A stretch of 64,000 bases of DNA from Agromyces ramosus. Its GTDB lineage: Bacteria > Actinomycetota > Actinomycetes > Actinomycetales > Microbacteriaceae. The position numbers were made by a program, and so were the translations under genes. The notes under the pieces were generated by a model that searched no databases, was not told the origin of the DNA, and saw only the letters and a program-made list of their open reading frames with translations. This document shows, one piece after another, positions 29,368 through 40,704 of the stretch. Numbering within the stretch: position 1 is the first letter of the stretch; the number at the start of each line of letters is the position of its first letter. The DNA is taken from contig NZ_JAUSYY010000001.1 in NCBI RefSeq assembly GCF_030817175.1, positions 62,001 to 126,000 on the forward strand, read 5' to 3'.

Positions 29368-30573
29368 GTGGCTGATCAAGCTGAAGTCGTGTTCGTCGAT
29401 GGGGTCCGCACCCCATTCGGCAAGGCCGGCGACAAGGGCATGTACTGGAACACCAGGGCCGACGATCTCGTCGTCAAGGCGATCGTCGGGCTCCTCGAGC
29501 GCAACCCGAACGTGCCGAAGGACCGCATCGACGACGTCGCCATCGCGGCGACGACGCAGACGGGCGACCAGGGGCTGACGCTCGGCCGCACCGCCGCGAT
29601 CCTCGCGGGCCTGCCCAAGACGGTGCCGGGCTTCTCGATCGACCGCATGTGCGCCGGCGCGATGACCGCCGCGGCGATGATGTCCGGCTCGATCGGCTTC
29701 GGCATGTACGACCTCGCGATCGCCGGCGGAGTCGAGCACATGGGCCACCACCCCATGGGTTCCGGCGTCGACCCGAACCCGCGCTTCCTCAGCGAGAAGC
29801 TCGTCGGCGAAGACGCCCTCGTGATGGGTGCCACCGCCGAGCGCATCCACGACCGCTTCCCGCAGCTCACGAAGGAGCGCAGCGACCGCTACGCCCTCGC
29901 CAGCCAGCAGAAGACCGCTGCCGCCTACGCGGCGGGCAAGATCCAGCAGGACCTGGTGCCGGTCGCGATCCGCACCGAAGAGGGTTGGGGCCTCGCCACC
30001 CGCGACGAGGTCATGCGGCCCGAGACGACCCTCGAGGGCCTCGCCGCGCTGAAGACCCCGTTCCGGCCCCACGGCCGCATCACGGCCGGCAATGCGTCCG
30101 GCCTGAACGATGGCGCGACCGCGGCCATCCTGGCGTCGGGCGCCGCAGCGAAAGAGCTCGGCCTCACGCCGAAGATGAAGCTCGTGAGCTTCGCCTTCGC
30201 CGGCGTCGATCCCGAGATCATGGGCATCGGGCCGATTCCCGCGACCGAGAAGGCACTACGCAAGGCGGGCCTCACGATCGACGACATCGACCTGTTCGAG
30301 ATGAACGAGGCGTTCGCCGTGCAGGTGCTCTCCTTCCTCGATCACTACGGCATCGCCGACGACGACCCGCGCGTGAATCCCTGGGGCGGCGCAATCGCGG
30401 TGGGCCACCCGCTCGCATCCTCGGGTGTTCGCCTCATGAACCAGCTCGCGACCCAGTTCACCGAGCGCCCCGACGTGCGGTACGGCATCACGAGCATGTG
30501 CGTCGGCCTCGGCCAGGGCGGCACCATGATCTGGGAGAACCCGAACTTCAACAAGAAGGCGAAGAAGGCCTGA
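29368..30573 (+). CDS. fadA: Acetyl-CoA C-acyltransferase (thiolase)
   Basis: Thiolase of fatty-acid beta-oxidation, 401 residues. The acyl-enzyme Cys is in FSIDRMCAGAMTAAAM. The catalytic His is in GGAIAVGHPLASSGVR and the second Cys in ITSMCVGLGQGG; NEAFAVQV is conserved. GTG 29368 (MADQAEVVFVDGVRTPFG) is chosen; GTG 29356 lies in frame upstream. The stop overlaps the next gene's ATG by one base (TGATG), so the two subunits of the oxidation complex are coupled. Confidence 0.94.
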   Translation: MADQAEVVFVDGVRTPFGKAGDKGMYWNTRADDLVVKAIVGLLERNPNVPKDRIDDVAIAATTQTGDQGLTLGRTAAILAGLPKTVPGFSIDRMCAGAMTAAAMMSGSIGFGMYDLAIAGGVEHMGHHPMGSGVDPNPRFLSEKLVGEDALVMGATAERIHDRFPQLTKERSDRYALASQQKTAAAYAAGKIQQDLVPVAIRTEEGWGLATRDEVMRPETTLEGLAALKTPFRPHGRITAGNASGLNDGATAAILASGAAAKELGLTPKMKLVSFAFAGVDPEIMGIGPIPATEKALRKAGLTIDDIDLFEMNEAFAVQVLSFLDHYGIADDDPRVNPWGGAIAVGHPLASSGVRLMNQLATQFTERPDVRYGITSMCVGLGQGGTMIWENPNFNKKAKKA

Positions 30574-32711
30574 TGACCGACTACACGACGATCGATTTCG
30601 GTTCCCTGCTTTCACTCGCCGACGACGAGGTCGTCACGCACTCGTACGTGCGCGACGTCCCCATCTCCGACGGCAAGACGCTCGCCCTGGTCACCCTCGA
30701 CAACGGCCGCGACCACACCCGGCCCAACACGCTCGGGCCGGTCACGCTGCTCGAGTACGCGAAGACGCTCGATGCGCTCAAGGAGCGCGCGGTGGCCGGC
30801 GAGATCCACGCGGTGGCGATTACGGGCAAGCCGTTCATCCTCGCAGCGGGCGCCGACCTGTCGAAGGTCGCCGAGGTGCCCGATAGAGACACCGCGCGCA
30901 AATTCGGCCAGCTCGGTCATCACGCGCTCGGCAAGGCATCCGAGCTCGGCGTACCGTCGTTCGTGTTCATCAACGGGCTCGCGCTCGGCGGAGGCCTTGA
31001 GATCGCGCTCAACGCCGACTACCGCACGGTGGATGCCTCGGTGCCGGCCGTCGCGCTCCCCGAGGTCTTCCTCGGACTCATCCCGGGCTGGGGCGGCGCC
31101 TACCTGCTGCCGAACCTCATCGGCATCGAGAACGCGCTCAAGGTCGTCATCGAGAACCCGTTGAAGCAGAACCGCATGTTGAAGGCCGACGACGTGAAGG
31201 AGCTCGGCATCGCCGACGCGCTCTTCCCGTCGGTCAACTTCCTCGAGGACTCGATCAGGTGGGCCGACGGTGTCGTCTCCGGCCGCATCAACGTGAAGCG
31301 GCCGAACGAGCCTGGCAAGATCGAGCGCCTCGTCAAGTGGGATGCTGCGATCAGCATTGCGACGAAGATGCTGAAGAGCCGCATCGGCTCGGTTCCCAAG
31401 TCGCCGTATTCCGCGCTCGAGCTCATGAAGGCTGCGAAGAGCGGCACGAAGGCCGAGGCCTTCGCTCGCGAAGACGAGATGCTGGCCGAGCTCGTGGCCG
31501 GCGACCAGCTGCAGGCGTCCGTGTACGCCTTCAACCTCGTGCAGAAGCGAGCGAAGCGGCCCGCCGGCGCCCCCGACAAGGCCGTCGCCAAGCAGGTCAC
31601 CAAGGTCGGCGTGCTCGGCGCCGGATACATGGCGAGCCAGCTCGCGCTGCTCTTCGTGCGCCGCCTGCGAGTGCCGGTCGTCATCACCGACATCGACCGA
31701 GAGCGCGTCGACAAGGGCGTCGCCTACATCTCCGACGAGATCGACGCGCTCCTCTCGAAGGGCCGCATCTCCCCCGACGAGGCGAACCGCCTGAAGGCGC
31801 TCGTCACCGGTACCACCGACAAGTCCGACTTCGCCGACTGTGACTGGGTCATCGAGGCGGTCTTCGAAGAGCTCGAGATCAAGCAGAACGTCTTCGCCGA
31901 GGTCGAGCAGTTCATCTCGGCCGAGGCGGTGCTGGCCACCAACACCTCGTCGCTGTCGGTCGAGCAGATCGGTGCCAAGCTCGCCCATCCCGAGCGTCTC
32001 GTGGGCTTCCACTTCTTCACCCCGGTCGCGGTCATGCCCCTCATCGAGGTCGTGAAGACGCCGCACACCGACGAGGCGACGCTCTCGACCGCCATGGTCA
32101 CGGCGAAGAACCTGCGGAAGAACGCGGTCATCACCGCCGACACCCCTGGTTTCGTCGTCAACCGCGTGCTCGCGGTGCTGCTCGGCGAGGCGATGCGCGC
32201 CGTCGACGCGGGCACTTCGTTCGCCACCGTCGACGAGGCCATCGCCCCGCTCGGCCTGCCGATGGCGCCGTCGGCGCTGCTCGATCTCGTCGGGCTGAAG
32301 GTCGGCGCGCACGTGCTCGACACCCACCACGCCGCGTTCCCCGAGCGGTTCTACCGCAGTGAGAACCTGCACAAGCTCGCCGACTACGGGAAGCTGCTCG
32401 ACAAGGACGACAAGGGCCGGGTCAAGGGCTTCCACAAGGGCGCGATGAAGCTCGTCGCCGGCGGAAATCACCCGAAGTCGGCCGACGAGATCCTCGTCAC
32501 CCTGCAAGACGGGCTCGCCCGCGAGGTGCACCTGATGTTGGAGAGCGGCGTCGTCGCGGCTCCCGAGGACATCGACCTCTGCATGGTGCTCGGTGCGGGC
32601 TTCCCGTTCCAGATGGGTGGCCTCACGCCCTACCTCGATCGGGTGGGCGCGTCTGAGCGCGTCTTCGGCGACACGTTCCACCACCCCGTCATCCGGGGCG
32701 TCGGCGCGTAG
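30573..32711 (+). CDS. fadB: Multifunctional fatty-acid oxidation protein (enoyl-CoA hydratase/3-hydroxyacyl-CoA dehydrogenase)
   Basis: A 712-residue two-enzyme protein. The N-terminal crotonase domain has AITGKPFILAAGADLSKVAE and LALGGGLEIALNADYR, the oxyanion hole and the acidic region LPEVFLGLIPGWGG. The dehydrogenase half begins KVGVLGAGYMASQLALLF, a Rossmann loop with Ala at the usual third Gly, then ATNTSSLSVEQIG, HPERLVGFHFFTPV and TPGFVVNRVLAVLLGEA. It forms the beta-oxidation complex with the upstream thiolase. Confidence 0.93.
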   Translation: MTDYTTIDFGSLLSLADDEVVTHSYVRDVPISDGKTLALVTLDNGRDHTRPNTLGPVTLLEYAKTLDALKERAVAGEIHAVAITGKPFILAAGADLSKVAEVPDRDTARKFGQLGHHALGKASELGVPSFVFINGLALGGGLEIALNADYRTVDASVPAVALPEVFLGLIPGWGGAYLLPNLIGIENALKVVIENPLKQNRMLKADDVKELGIADALFPSVNFLEDSIRWADGVVSGRINVKRPNEPGKIERLVKWDAAISIATKMLKSRIGSVPKSPYSALELMKAAKSGTKAEAFAREDEMLAELVAGDQLQASVYAFNLVQKRAKRPAGAPDKAVAKQVTKVGVLGAGYMASQLALLFVRRLRVPVVITDIDRERVDKGVAYISDEIDALLSKGRISPDEANRLKALVTGTTDKSDFADCDWVIEAVFEELEIKQNVFAEVEQFISAEAVLATNTSSLSVEQIGAKLAHPERLVGFHFFTPVAVMPLIEVVKTPHTDEATLSTAMVTAKNLRKNAVITADTPGFVVNRVLAVLLGEAMRAVDAGTSFATVDEAIAPLGLPMAPSALLDLVGLKVGAHVLDTHHAAFPERFYRSENLHKLADYGKLLDKDDKGRVKGFHKGAMKLVAGGNHPKSADEILVTLQDGLAREVHLMLESGVVAAPEDIDLCMVLGAGFPFQMGGLTPYLDRVGASERVFGDTFHHPVIRGVGA

Positions 32712-32725
32712 CCTGCGACTTCACG

Positions 32726-32757
32726 AAACGGCCCTCGGTGCAGACCGGGGGCCGTTT
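32726..32757. terminator. Bidirectional terminator between fadB and dxs
   Basis: AAACGGCCCTCGG-TGCAGA-CCGGGGGCCGTTT, a 13-bp stem with one G-T pair, lies between convergent fadB and dxs. T-runs occur on both outer sides. Confidence 0.8.
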
Positions 32758-32790
32758 CCGTTGGTCTCTCGCAGGGGCCCGCGGCCGTGT

Positions 32791-34737
32791 TCAGCGGTCG
32801 GAACCGGCGACGACCGAGTTCGAGCCCGTGTCGGCTGAGGCCGGGCGCGCGTGCGGGAGCTTCGAGCCCAGCACCATGGCGGTGACGTCGCGCGCGATGT
32901 GCTGCGGGGTCAATCCGGTGCGTTCGAGGATGTCGCCCCGTGAGCCGTGCTCGAGGAACTCGTCGGGCAGGCCGATCTCGGTGACGGCCGTGTCGACGCC
33001 CGCCTCGCGGAGGTCTTGCCGGATGCGAGTGCCGATGCCGCCGACACGGATGCCGTCTTCGAGGCTCACCAGGATGCGGTATTCGCCCGCGAGCTCGATG
33101 ACGGTGCGCGGCACCGGAACGACCCAGCGAGGGTCGACGACCGCCGCCCCGATGCCCTGCGCCTCGAGGCGCTCGGCGACGTCGAGTGCAATGCCGGCCA
33201 TCGGCCCGACGGCGACGAGCAGCACGTCTTTGCGTTCGGATTCGGCGAGCACGTCGACGCCGTCGTCGGTGCGCCGCAGCGCGGGGTAGTCGACCCCGAC
33301 AGTGCCCTTGGGGAATCGCAACACCGTCGGGGCATCGTCGACGACGACCGCTTCGGCGAGCTCCTCGGCGAGTCGCACCGAGTCACGAGGAGCGGCGATG
33401 CGGATGCCGGGCACCACCTGCAGGATCGAGAGGTCCCAGACGCCGTGGTGGCTCGGGCCGTCGGGGCCGGTGACACCCGCCCGGTCGAGCACGAACGTGA
33501 CGCCCGCCTTGTGCAGTGCGACATCCATGAGGACCTGGTCGAAGGCGCGATTGATGAACGTGGCGTAGACGGCGACGACGGGATGCAGGCCGCCGAATGC
33601 GAGGCCCGCGGCGGAGGTCGCGGCGTGCTGCTCGGCGATGCCGACGTCGAAGACCCGGCTCGGGAACCGCTCGGCCATGCGGTGCAGGCCGGTCGGCCGC
33701 AGCATCGCGGCCGTGATGCCCACCAGGCGCGGATGCGTCTCGGCGAGCCGCACGAGCTCGTCGGCGAAGACACTCGTCCATGAGGGCGCCGACGCCGTCT
33801 CGAGGGACTCCCCCGTCTCGGGATCGATCTGGCCGACCGCATGGAACTGGTCGGCTGCGTCACGGAGCGCGGGCTCGTAGCCACGGCCCTTGTCGGTGAT
33901 TGCGTGCACGATGACCGGAGCGCCGTAGTCCTTCGCCTGACGAAGCGCGGATTCCATCGCGCTCTCGTCGTGGCCGTCGATCGGGCCGATGTACTTGATG
34001 TCGAGGTTCGAGTAGAGCGCCTCGTTGCCGGTGAAGCGACTGAGGAAGCCGTGCAGGCCACCCCGAACACCGCGGTAGAACGCCCGGGCCGGCTCGCCGA
34101 GGCGGTCGAAGGCGCGCCGGCTCGAGAGGTGCAGGTTGCGATAGGTCTGCTTCGTGCGGACGGTGTTCAGGAACCGCGCCATGCCGCCGATCGTCGGTGC
34201 ATAGGAACGGCCGTTGTCGTTCACGATGACGATGAGCTTGCGCGTGTTGTCATCGGAGATGTTGTTGAGGGCCTCCCACGTCATGCCACCCGTGAGCGCG
34301 CCATCGCCCACGACGGCGACCACGTGCCGGTCATACTGGCCCGTCATCTCGAACGCCTTGGAGATGCCGTCGGCCCACGACAGCGAACTGGACGCGTGCG
34401 AGCTCTCGACGATGTCATGCTCGGATTCTGAACGCTGCGGGTAGCCCGCGAGTCCGCCGGTCTTTCGGAGGGTGGACAGGTCTCTGCGCCCGGTGAGGAG
34501 TTTGTGCACGTAGGACTGGTGCCCGGTGTCGAAGACGATGGCATCGCGCGGTGAGTCGAACACCCGGTGGATCGCGATCGTGAGTTCGACCACACCCAGG
34601 TTGGGGCCGAGGTGTCCGCCGGTCTGCGACACCGACCCGACGAGGTACTCCCGCACCTCGCCTGCCAGCTGCACGAGTTGCTCAGGACTCAGCGCATCGA
34701 GATCACGCGGTCCCGAAATCGTCTCGAGCAAGGTCAT
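32791..34737 (-). CDS. dxs: 1-deoxy-D-xylulose-5-phosphate synthase
   Basis: Thiamine-diphosphate enzyme that condenses pyruvate and glyceraldehyde 3-phosphate, first step of the MEP isoprenoid pathway. It has 648 residues: AIHRVFDSPRDAIVFDTGHQ, the ThDP motif VGDGALTGGMTWEALNNI, and the pyrimidine domain with DVGIAEQHAATSAAGLAFGG. A -10-like TAGACT lies at 34786-34791 on the minus strand and the ATG is behind GGAGGACAC. Confidence 0.97.
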   Translation of the reverse strand: MTLLETISGPRDLDALSPEQLVQLAGEVREYLVGSVSQTGGHLGPNLGVVELTIAIHRVFDSPRDAIVFDTGHQSYVHKLLTGRRDLSTLRKTGGLAGYPQRSESEHDIVESSHASSSLSWADGISKAFEMTGQYDRHVVAVVGDGALTGGMTWEALNNISDDNTRKLIVIVNDNGRSYAPTIGGMARFLNTVRTKQTYRNLHLSSRRAFDRLGEPARAFYRGVRGGLHGFLSRFTGNEALYSNLDIKYIGPIDGHDESAMESALRQAKDYGAPVIVHAITDKGRGYEPALRDAADQFHAVGQIDPETGESLETASAPSWTSVFADELVRLAETHPRLVGITAAMLRPTGLHRMAERFPSRVFDVGIAEQHAATSAAGLAFGGLHPVVAVYATFINRAFDQVLMDVALHKAGVTFVLDRAGVTGPDGPSHHGVWDLSILQVVPGIRIAAPRDSVRLAEELAEAVVVDDAPTVLRFPKGTVGVDYPALRRTDDGVDVLAESERKDVLLVAVGPMAGIALDVAERLEAQGIGAAVVDPRWVVPVPRTVIELAGEYRILVSLEDGIRVGGIGTRIRQDLREAGVDTAVTEIGLPDEFLEHGSRGDILERTGLTPQHIARDVTAMVLGSKLPHARPASADTGSNSVVAGSDR

Positions 34738-34821
34738 GCGGGTGTCCTCCGGAGTGGTGCGTCGGGGTACGGCCGAACGGAAACGAGTCTACGCCGGGCC
34801 ATCTGGCGGTGCCGGGCAGGC

Positions 34822-34857
34822 AACGGGGCGATCGGCGGGATCGCCGATCGCCCCGTT
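34822..34857 (-). terminator. Terminator-like hairpin after acn
   Basis: AACGGGGCGATCGGCG and CGCCGATCGCCCCGTT form a perfect 16-bp stem with a 4-base loop, 12 bases after the acn stop. There is no long T-run. Confidence 0.75.
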
Positions 34858-34868
34858 TGCGAAGCGAG

Positions 34869-37679
<2,811 letters not shown>

Positions 37680-37792
37680 GATGTCCTCTCCTTCGCGGAT
37701 GCCGCAGAACACGCGTGCGGCACTCCATCTTCTTCGTCAGACAGGGGCTGATCCAGCAAGGGTAACCTAACGGACCTACCCGCCGTCAGCGC

Positions 37793-37829
37793 TCGCACGG
37801 TGTGCGAATTTATCTCGACGTCGAGATAA
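37793..37829 (-). promoter_or_regulatory. Palindromic operator candidate upstream of acnA
   Basis: TTATCTCGACGTCGAGATAA at 37810-37829 is a perfect 20-bp palindrome. TCGCAC-GGT-GTGCGA at 37793-37807 is a second inverted repeat beside it. Both lie 45-70 bases upstream of a -10-like TACCCT (37759-37764, minus strand). AT-rich arms in a 70% GC region suggest a transcription-factor site; the factor is unknown. Confidence 0.6.
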
Positions 37830-37834
37830 CTCTA

Positions 37835-38635
37835 TCACTCGGGCGTGCGCGCCGATGACGGATACACGGCGCGTACGACGAGCCAGGAGAAGACGAGTAC
37901 GAGCGCGTAGAGCGGCACGCCCATGAGCAGGCGCGTCGCGCCGAGGGCCTCGACGTTGTCGACCAGGTAGAACGGCACCTGCACCGCGAGCCGCGCGACG
38001 AAGAGCCCGATCCACACGAGCGTCAGGAACTGCGCCGCACGGTACTTGCGGCGGTCCTGCCTCCACGCGAGCCCGTCGCCCATGAGGAATCCGACGATGA
38101 GCCCGATCGCCGGCCAGCGCACGAGGAGCGAGATGATCAGTGCGAGCGCGTATGCCGCGTTCGTGAAGAAGCCGAGCACGTAGTTGTCGCGTGCATCGCC
38201 GGTCCAGAGGGCGAGTGCCGCAGAGGCGAGCACGCCGATGAGCCCGGCGATCGCCTGCGTCGGCTGGCCCTTCGTCGCGACCCGCACGATCGTGAAGACC
38301 ACGGCGAGGCCGACGGATGCCCCGAGCGATGGCACGAGCGCCGATTGCGTCTCCCAGCCCGCGAAGCTCGTGAGCACGCTGTACACGACGAGGAAGACGA
38401 GGCCGGGCAGGAGCGCCTCGAGGATGCCGCGCACGCCGCCGACCGCGGTGAGCAGGTCGCGACCGCTGAGCTTCTCATCGCGCGCGAGCGCCCCGAGTCC
38501 GCTCTGCGCCATCGCGGAGGCGAACTGGCGGCCGAACTCCCCCGCCTCGCCGGTGGACGGATCGCCGATGGCGCCCGGCGTGGTCGACGGCTCGTCGTCT
38601 CGTTCGGGTCGGGGTGCGCCCGGGGCATCCGTCAT
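37835..38635 (-). CDS. DUF3159 membrane protein
   Basis: A 266-residue actinobacterial DUF3159 protein. The first 60 residues are acidic and soluble, then about six membrane helices follow (ALLPGLVFLVVYSVLTSFAG, AIAGLIGVLASAALALWTGD, LIISLLVRWPAIGLIVGFLM). GDARDNYVLGFFTNAAYA and AWRQDRRKYRAAQFLTLVWI are conserved-looking loops. Its function is unknown. It starts 5 bases after the DUF3710 stop, in an operon with dut. Confidence 0.9.
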   Translation of the reverse strand: MTDAPGAPRPERDDEPSTTPGAIGDPSTGEAGEFGRQFASAMAQSGLGALARDEKLSGRDLLTAVGGVRGILEALLPGLVFLVVYSVLTSFAGWETQSALVPSLGASVGLAVVFTIVRVATKGQPTQAIAGLIGVLASAALALWTGDARDNYVLGFFTNAAYALALIISLLVRWPAIGLIVGFLMGDGLAWRQDRRKYRAAQFLTLVWIGLFVARLAVQVPFYLVDNVEALGATRLLMGVPLYALVLVFSWLVVRAVYPSSARTPE

Positions 38636-38640
38636 CGTGA

Positions 38641-39264
38641 CTACGCCGTGGGAGCGCCGGCTGAGGACGCCGGCATGCGGAGCGGGATGAGATCACGCGG
38701 CGGCATCGGCGTCGACCCGCGCACGACGACGATCGACCGGAACAGGTCCTCGACCTGGGCCGCGGCAGCGGGGTCGACAGCGGCCTCGCCGGCGATCACG
38801 CCACGGAGGAACCAGCGCGGTCCGTCGACGCCGATGAAGCGCGCGAGGCGCATCTGGCCGGTCGGCTGGGCATCGCCCGCCGCGACGGGGATCTGCGCGA
38901 GCAGCTCAGGTCCGAAGGTGCCCTCGCGCACCGTGGTGGTGCCGCCCTGCCGCGCGATCTGCTCGGAGATCTGCGCACGGATCTCGTGCCAGAGCCCGCT
39001 CGTTCGGGGCGCAGAGAACGGCTGCACCTGCAGCGTGGAATTGGCGTAGTCGAGCCCGATGGCCACGACGCGCTTCGTGCCCTCCTCAACCTCGAGGCGG
39101 AGGTGCAGGCCCTCGCGCGGCAGCACCTTGACGCCGCCGAGGTCGACGTACGGGCGAACCGGGTTGGCCTCCGACTCGTCGAAGGGACCGGCGGTGGCCC
39201 GATCGTCGGGTGCGGACTTGGGCTGGTCGACGGGGTTGGCGTCGATGTTCTCGATGTCGCTCAC
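38641..39264 (-). CDS. DUF3710 domain protein
   Basis: A 207-residue soluble actinobacterial protein: VDLGGVKVLPREGLHLRLEV, LQVQPFSAPRTSGLWHEIRA and GVDGPRWFLRGVIAGEAA are the family core. The function is unknown. GTG 39264 overlaps the dut stop by 4 bases with AGGAG upstream, so it is translated from the dut message. Confidence 0.9.
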   Translation of the reverse strand: MSDIENIDANPVDQPKSAPDDRATAGPFDESEANPVRPYVDLGGVKVLPREGLHLRLEVEEGTKRVVAIGLDYANSTLQVQPFSAPRTSGLWHEIRAQISEQIARQGGTTTVREGTFGPELLAQIPVAAGDAQPTGQMRLARFIGVDGPRWFLRGVIAGEAAVDPAAAAQVEDLFRSIVVVRGSTPMPPRDLIPLRMPASSAGAPTA

Positions 39265-39719
39265 GCGTTCACTCCTGACTTGTGCTCCCCGAATCCGGTC
39301 GAGCCGAATCCCCCCTCGCCGCGCAGGCTGCCGGGGAGCCGCTCGACTTCGACGAACCGAGCGCGGGTCACCGGCATCACGACGAGCTGGGCGATGCGGT
39401 CGCCGGCCTCGATCGTGTACGACTCGGTCGCGTCCGTGTTCAGCACGGCCACCTTGATCTCGCCGCGGTAGCCCGCGTCGACGGTGCCGGGCGCGTTGAC
39501 GATCGTGATGCCGTGCTTGAACGCGAGGCCCGAGCGCGGCACGACGAACGCGACGTATCCGTCGGGCAGTGCGATCGCGACGCCGGTGCCGACGGTGGCA
39601 CGCTGGCCCGGCCCGAGGACGACGGCTTCGGAGGCATGGAGATCGGCTCCCGCGTCGCCCGCGTGGGCATACGACGGGACGCGCTCGGCCGTGATCAGTA
39701 CATCGACGGAATCGGTCAC
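39261..39719 (-). CDS. dut: dUTP diphosphatase
   Basis: Trimeric dUTPase that hydrolyses dUTP to dUMP and keeps uracil out of DNA. The 152 residues contain all five motifs: AGDAGADLHA, PRSGLAFKHG, GTVDAGYRGEI, GDRIAQLVVMPV and RGEGGFGSTG. The GTG start has TACCCT 6 bases upstream and no ribosome site, suggesting leaderless translation. First gene of dut-DUF3710-DUF3159. Confidence 0.97.
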   Translation of the reverse strand: MTDSVDVLITAERVPSYAHAGDAGADLHASEAVVLGPGQRATVGTGVAIALPDGYVAFVVPRSGLAFKHGITIVNAPGTVDAGYRGEIKVAVLNTDATESYTIEAGDRIAQLVVMPVTRARFVEVERLPGSLRGEGGFGSTGFGEHKSGVNA

Positions 39720-39757
39720 TGTTCGAGGGTAGTCCAGAAGTCTGGTCGAATAGATCC

Positions 39758-40222
39758 ATGCCCGACTACCGCGAGAGACTCTGGCCGACGCCGTGGATCT
39801 ACATCGCCAGCCTGCTGTTCATCCCCGCCAGCATCCTCGTGCTCGCGCCGGTTTCACTGCCCGCCGGCATCATCACCGGGGTGCTCCTCTACGGCGGCGT
39901 CGTGGGTGCGCTGTCGGTCACGGCACCGGTCATCGAGGTGCGCGAGGGGCGGCTGCGCGCCGGCCGCGCCGAGATCTCGCTCGACGACACCGGCGTCGCA
40001 GTCGGAGCGACGGATGACGCGGCGCGCGTCGAACGCGGCACCGGTCTCGACGTCCGTGCCTACCTCGTCATCCGCGGATGGGTGCGGCACGTCGTGCGAG
40101 TGCCGATCGTCGACCCGGCCGACCCGACGCCGTATTGGCTCGTGTCGACGCGGCATCCGAAAGAACTGGCCGCCGCGATCAATGGATCACGACGGCCTGA
40201 GCGTACCGAGCCTGGCGCCTAG
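39758..40222 (+). CDS. DUF3093 membrane protein
   Basis: A 154-residue DUF3093 protein with a two-helix membrane hairpin near the N-terminus (PWIYIASLLFIPASILVLAP, GIITGVLLYGGVVGALSVTA) and a soluble beta-rich domain ending YWLVSTRHPKELAAAI. The function is unknown; it commonly sits divergent from dut in actinobacteria, as here. Confidence 0.9.
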   Translation: MPDYRERLWPTPWIYIASLLFIPASILVLAPVSLPAGIITGVLLYGGVVGALSVTAPVIEVREGRLRAGRAEISLDDTGVAVGATDDAARVERGTGLDVRAYLVIRGWVRHVVRVPIVDPADPTPYWLVSTRHPKELAAAINGSRRPERTEPGA

Positions 40223-40512
40223 GAGGCGCACTCCAGGCAGATCGGTCCGAGCTTCGTGTCGTGGTCGATCTGTGAGCGGTGCTTCACGAGGAAGCAGTTC
40301 ACGCAGGTGAACTCGTCGGCCTGGGGCGGAAGCACCACGACGTCGAGTTCGACGTCGGAGAGATCGGCACCGGCGAGGTCGAAGCCTCCGGGGTTGTCGG
40401 CGTCGTCGACGTCCACAACTCCCGACATCTTGTCGGGGACGCGCTCCTTGAGGGCCTCGATCGACTCGGAGTCGTCTTCGGTCTTGCGCGGTGCGTCGTA
40501 ATCCGTTGCCAT
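40219..40512 (-). CDS. DUF4193 domain protein (zinc-ribbon-like)
   Basis: A 97-residue acidic protein with a C-terminal metal-binding pattern CVNCFL (CxxC) and CLEC (CxxC), 17 residues between the pairs. The function is unknown. ATG 40512 is preferred (AGAAGG 6 bases upstream) over ATG 40518. Convergent overlap of 4 bases with DUF3093. Divergent from sepH. Confidence 0.9.
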   Translation of the reverse strand: MATDYDAPRKTEDDSESIEALKERVPDKMSGVVDVDDADNPGGFDLAGADLSDVELDVVVLPPQADEFTCVNCFLVKHRSQIDHDTKLGPICLECAS

Positions 40513-40704
40513 TCCCATCCTTCTTCTGTGCCGATGATTCGGCGGCCATAGTCTGCATCAAATCGGTTGCGTAAGCAAACCACTGAACTGGGGGTTGCGC
40601 GCTGCTACGTGCTCAACTTCCGCCGCGCCCGGTCTATTCCCAGCCCCACCCCGCCGGACATGGCATCCTTGGGGCGAGACGAAGGTACGGAAGGGCTTGT
40701 CGCG

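Noticed and set aside
30612..32684. 690-residue open frame antisense to fadB
   Set aside because: Asp/Glu/Leu/Arg-biased shadow of a strongly supported gene; no ribosome site or domain.
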